Shown: positions 39,259 through 43,809 of the stretch, piece after piece
Position numbering within the stretch: the stretch's first letter is position 1
Layout: every line of letters starts with the position of its first letter
Assembly: GCA_934486495.1 (NCBI GenBank)
Contig: CAKSPW010000011.1
Span: forward strand, 1-43,809
Origin: an uncultured Clostridia bacterium
GTDB taxonomy: Bacteria; Bacillota; Clostridia; UBA1381
DNA length: 43,809 bases
Direction: 5' to 3'
The notes under the pieces: generated by a model
Told to the model about the DNA's origin: nothing
Seen by the model: the letters and a program-made list of their open reading frames with translations, nothing else
The model's database searches: none
Translations under genes and position numbers: made by a program

Positions 39259-42200
39259 TTATTTTTTAAACTCCGAAATCAATCCGGCATCGTATTTGAT
39301 AATCAAAATTGCATCTGAAAAATCAACATCGCCGTCTCCGTTTACATCACCGAGCAGTAATTGATTTTCTTCCAGCTCTTTCAAGCCTGCGTCGTATTTG
39401 AGCGTCAGAATTGCATCCGCAAAATCGATATCGCCGTCTCCGTTTACATCACCCAAGGTGCCGTCAATCTTTTCTTCTCCGGTAAGCGCCCCCGGAACAG
39501 TTACAAAATACCATTCCTCGTCATTTTCATCTCCGGAATAATCGACTCTTAAATCAAGCATATACTTCGATTGATCTGCTGTATCCTTAACCGTAAATGT
39601 CAAATTCATAAGCGTTCCGTCGTTTGAATTGTCGGATGCTGTTTTCCATGTAAATTTACAGCTTCCGTCATCACGAATATCAGATGCAAACTCACTGTCT
39701 GCAAACACATCGCCGTTTTCTGCGCTGTCAAGCGTTAAATCATCCGCATCATAGCCGAGTATCATAGAAAGATTGGTAATACCCATATTATTCTTGATTT
39801 TGACCGGAACAGTAACCGTTTCGCCAGGCTTTGCATTGATTGTTGCCATTGTTATCTGCGGGACATCACTGTCAGGTACATACTCATTTGATGCATCTCC
39901 AAGCATATCATCATCTGCATTATAATCATACTGGAATACCGAAATCGTACTGATGTTACCGTCTTTATCAACCGTAAAGGCATATACGACATTACCGGCA
40001 TAAAGTGAAATCGGTTCGGTATATTCCTCAATATAGTCGATGACATTTTCGTTGTACTCATCACTGCCGTCAACTTCTGTCGGTTCTTCGGTTGTTGTTT
40101 CTGTATCAGCACTCATCAGAGAAACAGAACCTGTTTCCGCTGTTTCACTTTCTCCCGAATCATCATTCTCTACCGCTTTCTGCATTTCAACAAATTTTCT
40201 GATGTCACTTTCGGTAATACCGCAATCAAGAGTGTAGTAAATTTTTGAATCCTCTGCCGAGGTTTCAAGCTCTGCTTTATATTCACCGTAAGCATCTGTT
40301 GTCGGTGCGGAAATAGTCGGTGCGTCAACCTGAACGGTTTGCGGAACATACGGGGTAATCGTCATATCCTGTTTAACATTCCACCACTCACCGCCGGTTA
40401 AATCCCACGGACACATTACGCCGTCCTTTTCAAGAGATGCCGGAGGCTGTGCTGACTCGCCGTATTTCACTTTTTGCTCTCCCAAATCTCCTGCAACAAC
40501 ATTACCGTCAAAGTCACAGAACTTAACCGTATATTCAAGTGATTTCCATTTTGCCGAAACAATCTTGCTTTCCGTTATCGTTGTATTCTTTTCGCTGAAA
40601 TACTTATAATACTCGGTTTCGTCAACGATATTATGCTTCGCTGAATCGTATTCGGTTGTCAGTATATATGACCCGTCTGTCAGCAAATAGTACGGTGTTT
40701 CTTCTTTGATGTTGAATATATCGGTATCAATGTTGCCTTCTGTTGCATACTTATAACACTCAGCATCCCAACCGATAAACTCTTTACCTTCAATCGGTTC
40801 AACTTCAGGAAGAACGATCGGATCGCCATATTTAACCTCAACCATATCTGCGGTTTGATTTTCATAATCCACAAACACAACATTATAGGTTTCACGCTCA
40901 AACAACGGGGAAACTGTCATATCCGAATCAATATTCACAAGCGATGTATCCCATTTTACAAAGCGATAACCGTCTTTATGCGGAATAGGAACATCATATG
41001 CGTCTATGCTTCCGCCTTTATCTACAGCGATTTTTAGTTCATTACCATCGGCATCTTTTAAAACGCTGCCATCATCATTCTGGAATGTAACCGTGCATTG
41101 CGGAGCAGGTGCTTTTATCACATCAACATTCGCCAGCCTATCACAACCTTCAATCGAAAGTGTTACAACAAAATCGCCCGTATTATCGTAACTGAGTTCC
41201 TCTTTCGGATTAACAGTAAACGAATACGAATTATTTTCCCCAAGAGTAATCTGGTCTACATATTCAAGCTGTTCTTGTGTTGGGTCTGTGTTCGTCTTTT
41301 TGTAAACAAGCACTGTTGCAAGTTTTCCGTTGTAATCCTTGCTAAGCCCTGCAATGTTGCCTGACAATTCATATTTTTCTTTTGTAGTTTCTTCCAACGA
41401 ACTGTCTCTGCTCGGATCGTAACCGGGATAATAACTGTGGTTATCTCTGTAACTATATACAGTTCGTGTCTCGGTTTCATCGCCTGAAACAGGACTGTCG
41501 CTCCATGCCGCCCAATCATTCCACTTCCAGTAATAGTATGTATAAACCGGTTCCTGGTAGTACCACCGTGTTCCGTTATTATCCGATACCCATTGCCGTG
41601 TTGTATATGCTCCGCCTATATATGGATAGTCACATCTCCAAACACTATTCCAGTCACTGCCATAATTATACGTATAGGTATAAGTTTTGCCGTCTTGTCT
41701 TGGCAGTTCATAATCAAAATCGTATGTGTAAAAATTCGGATATTTTGCAGTAGCTGCGCCATAACCGCCGAGTCTGTTATAAGCATATCTGTAATAATGG
41801 TATACTGTTTTATAATTTGATGAAGTTACATATTCCTCGCTCCATACATTTCTTGCTCCATTGCTCGGATCGTAATATACAGGTCCAACGGTTGAACCCC
41901 AAGAAGTTCTTTTGGTATCATACCAATTCCATCCCCAAAGACTGCTTGAACCTGATTGAGTATATGCTTTATTTCTGTAGCGATACTGTGTTTTTTGTTG
42001 TATCTCCCTTGCATTGCCTTTTACATCATTTTTATAAGCCGGCTGTTCTGATGGCTGTGTTGTGCTCCAGTCCGACCACTTTTCCCAGTATGTACCGTCA
42101 TTAGGTGTTTCAATATTTGTTGTTTCAACCATTTTCGAAACAGCACCGCCGGTTAAATCGTTTTTCACTTGTACCATAACAGCGGTAATCTTTGAAACTT

Positions 42201-43809
42201 TATCAATATATGTCGCTTGAATGTTTTCTGTATAATACTTTCCGGGGTCTCGTTTCATTAAATCAATATCTTCTGTTGTGGTATATACCATTCTTCCGTC
42301 TGCTGTGTACAAGCTCACAATAAGTCTCGCTTGTGTATCTGTCAGGTTATTGTTGATATATCTCAGCGTAATGTCGTATGACTGACAGGTGTTACCTCGT
42401 TTTGCACCCAAAACTTCAAGCACGACGGGCAAGTCTTTATTCTCCCAGGCATATACCGTAGAAAGCTTAATGTTTCCATCTACAAATGTAAAATCATATC
42501 CGTCGCTGACTTTTGTATCAACATTCCAGCCGGCAAGAGTATAACCTGTAGGCATATCAAAGTCTGTTGGTGCTTCCGCACTGTAGGAATACATAATATT
42601 TTGCGTTGAACCAAGCTGACTGTTATGCGTTGAATCATCTGTCCAGAAATTCCAGAATGATACATTATAACTTCTGACGCTGTAATATGCATATACTGTT
42701 GTATCTTCTAATATATTGGTATATGCCGCGCCGTCGAAGTACTGTCTGCTGAAACCTTTTTTATCCTCCCATGCAGGAAGATTCGGCTTTGTATCATAAT
42801 CAATCTTTTGAACGGAAATAACATTTCCTTCAATTTCTGTATCCTCACCGTGATTACGAACATTTTGTTGAATCTGATTGACTACATCATCCGTAACCTT
42901 ACCTTCACGGAGAATTCTATCAACAAACTTTACTGTAACAGGCGCCATTGATTCAACCGTTATGCCGTCACATTCCGCACTTGAACCTTTAAAATTCTTT
43001 GCTTTAACCTTGATGGTATATGTTCCGACATCGGAAAGCTTGAATGCCGCCGTTGTTCCGTTTGTTTCATAAGCTCTGCCGACCTGTTCGCCGTTCAAAT
43101 AAAGTCTTGCTTCATATCCGGTCGCTCTGTCCATTGCATTCCAACGAACGGTAGCCGTTTTACCCTGAGCGATTTTCTGCTTTGTATTGTAAAGTTTTAA
43201 TCCGGTCGGGGTATCCGGCGCAGCAACACTTAAATACTTAGATGCAACATCACTGTTCACTTGTCCGTATCTGCTTGCCATTGCCTTGATAGTTGTACTG
43301 TCATACAAATAAATTGTTCCGTTGTATGAGCTACTGTTTTTGCTCGGATTAGAGCCGTTCATTGTATAATGAATATCTCCGTCACCCGAAATTGTTACCC
43401 ATGCGCTGTTTGCTCCGTACTTTACATCGCTGATTGACGGTGTTCCTACCTTTTGAACGGAAATGCTCCTTGTAATTGCCGGACTGTCGTTATATCCGCT
43501 CTTTGTTTCCCATGCATAAAAATTGTATGTACCCGGGGTGGTTAAATCCCTTGTAATGCTGCTGCCTTCGCCGCCGTAACCACCGTTGAGATTGTAACGG
43601 ACATATCCGCCGTCAGGACTAGTAATTCTAACTCTCTGACCCTCTTCAATAGAGCTTACACTAAATTGCGGCTGTTTTAAGTCAGCGCCCTTAACTGTAA
43701 AATACTTTTTATCATAAATACCGCTTATATGTGCATTTGCCGCACCGACAGCCAATTCGTATGTGCCGGGGGTTACGCATTTGTCAAATTTCATTGCCCT
43801 GTCTATAGC
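39259..43809 (-). CDS. Large secreted cohesin-dockerin protein with Tyr/Trp-rich region (5' end outside window)
   Basis: At least 1516 codons are open to the window edge, so the N-terminus and signal peptide are missing. Visible parts (numbered from the ATG at 43794): two chitobiase-C-like modules (about 30-190, e.g. IHYTMNGSNPSKNSSSY); a fibronectin-like segment (about 195-285); Flg_new/Listeria-Bacteroides-type repeats; a WSDWS-flanked, extremely Tyr/Trp-rich region (about 565-790); more Flg_new repeats (about 900-1150); an acidic linker with a chitobiase-like strand; a cohesin (about 1310-1435, from TINAKPGETVTVPVKIKNN). A C-terminal type I-like dockerin follows, with two matching loops DVNGDGDIDFADAIL and DVNGDGDVDFSDAIL. 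No catalytic domain is seen. It is the first known gene of the surface operon. Confidence 0.85.
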   Translation of the reverse strand, partial: AIDRAMKFDKCVTPGTYELAVGAANAHISGIYDKKYFTVKGADLKQPQFSVSSIEEGQRVRITSPDGGYVRYNLNGGYGGEGSSITRDLTTPGTYNFYAWETKSGYNDSPAITRSISVQKVGTPSISDVKYGANSAWVTISGDGDIHYTMNGSNPSKNSSSYNGTIYLYDSTTIKAMASRYGQVNSDVASKYLSVAAPDTPTGLKLYNTKQKIAQGKTATVRWNAMDRATGYEARLYLNGEQVGRAYETNGTTAAFKLSDVGTYTIKVKAKNFKGSSAECDGITVESMAPVTVKFVDRILREGKVTDDVVNQIQQNVRNHGEDTEIEGNVISVQKIDYDTKPNLPAWEDKKGFSRQYFDGAAYTNILEDTTVYAYYSVRSYNVSFWNFWTDDSTHNSQLGSTQNIMYSYSAEAPTDFDMPTGYTLAGWNVDTKVSDGYDFTFVDGNIKLSTVYAWENKDLPVVLEVLGAKRGNTCQSYDITLRYINNNLTDTQARLIVSLYTADGRMVYTTTEDIDLMKRDPGKYYTENIQATYIDKVSKITAVMVQVKNDLTGGAVSKMVETTNIETPNDGTYWEKWSDWSTTQPSEQPAYKNDVKGNAREIQQKTQYRYRNKAYTQSGSSSLWGWNWYDTKRTSWGSTVGPVYYDPSNGARNVWSEEYVTSSNYKTVYHYYRYAYNRLGGYGAATAKYPNFYTYDFDYELPRQDGKTYTYTYNYGSDWNSVWRCDYPYIGGAYTTRQWVSDNNGTRWYYQEPVYTYYYWKWNDWAAWSDSPVSGDETETRTVYSYRDNHSYYPGYDPSRDSSLEETTKEKYELSGNIAGLSKDYNGKLATVLVYKKTNTDPTQEQLEYVDQITLGENNSYSFTVNPKEELSYDNTGDFVVTLSIEGCDRLANVDVIKAPAPQCTVTFQNDDGSVLKDADGNELKIAVDKGGSIDAYDVPIPHKDGYRFVKWDTSLVNIDSDMTVSPLFERETYNVVFVDYENQTADMVEVKYGDPIVLPEVEPIEGKEFIGWDAECYKYATEGNIDTDIFNIKEETPYYLLTDGSYILTTEYDSAKHNIVDETEYYKYFSEKNTTITESKIVSAKWKSLEYTVKFCDFDGNVVAGDLGEQKVKYGESAQPPASLEKDGVMCPWDLTGGEWWNVKQDMTITPYVPQTVQVDAPTISAPTTDAYGEYKAELETSAEDSKIYYTLDCGITESDIRKFVEMQKAVENDDSGESETAETGSVSLMSADTETTTEEPTEVDGSDEYNENVIDYIEEYTEPISLYAGNVVYAFTVDKDGNISTISVFQYDYNADDDMLGDASNEYVPDSDVPQITMATINAKPGETVTVPVKIKNNMGITNLSMILGYDADDLTLDSAENGDVFADSEFASDIRDDGSCKFTWKTASDNSNDGTLMNLTFTVKDTADQSKYMLDLRVDYSGDENDEEWYFVTVPGALTGEEKIDGTLGDVNGDGDIDFADAILTLKYDAGLKELEENQLLLGDVNGDGDVDFSDAILIIKYDAGLISEFKK

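Noticed and set aside
33451..43809. Second copy of the tRNA-Leu 3' end as an attachment site
   Set aside because: I found no copy of the tRNA 3' end in the remaining window; it could lie beyond the edge.

Overview
The window looks like a chromosomal segment of a low-to-moderate-GC Clostridia (Firmicutes). The signs are a prkC/prpC/rsgA/rpe/thiN-type operon, TTG starts behind strong GGAGG-type ribosome binding sites, consensus TTGACA-17-TATAAT promoters, several S-layer-homology (SLH) proteins, and a cohesin/dockerin surface system. I cannot name a genus from the sequence alone. Almost all genes are on the minus strand; the exceptions are positions 7.9-13.3 kb and the tRNA/TnpV segment at 33.4-34.4 kb.

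Layout. (1) 0.1-4.9 kb: a complete branched-chain amino-acid ABC importer, livJ-livH-livM-livG-livF, with its own promoter. (2) 5.1-9.8 kb: two divergent SLH wall proteins around a 296-bp promoter region that carries an inverted repeat. (3) 9.9-13.3 kb: a small plus-strand carbohydrate cluster (sugar isomerase-like TIM barrel, Gfo/Idh/MocA dehydrogenase, SGNH esterase, alpha/beta-hydrolase). (4) 13.5-18.5 kb: rqcH, a GNAT acetyltransferase, and the rpmH-rnpA-yidD-yidC-jag block, which here is not next to dnaA or a visible oriC. (5) 18.6-22.1 kb: a MATE transporter, then the rplJ-rplL and yceD-rpmF genes. rplJ has a clear L10-leader RNA and promoter. (6) 22.2-33.3 kb: the Firmicutes housekeeping block def-fmt-yugP-rsmB-rlmN-prpC-prkC-rsgA-[ECF sigma/anti-sigma]-rpe-thiN. 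The sigma pair interrupts the usual order and has its own ECF-type promoter candidate. (7) 33.4-34.4 kb: tRNA-Leu(CAA), strong terminators and a TnpV-family transposon-associated gene, which together look like an integration scar. (8) 34.4-43.8 kb: three large secreted proteins read in the same direction: a cohesin-dockerin protein with a Tyr/Trp-rich central region (N-terminus outside the window), a BspA-type LRR protein with seven bacterial Ig-like domains and a cohesin, and a short cohesin protein with three C-terminal SLH domains.

How they fit together. Region 8 is the most interesting. It contains an anchor (cohesin + SLH), an adhesin-like cohesin protein and a dockerin-bearing partner, but no enzyme, so it could assemble a non-catalytic, cellulosome-like surface structure. 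The cohesin-dockerin pairing and the adhesive role are inferences from domain content. The other regions are mostly housekeeping, although several gene neighbourhoods (rplJL without rplKA/rpoBC, rpmH without dnaA, sigma genes inside the rsgA-rpe operon) are rearranged relative to well-known Firmicutes.
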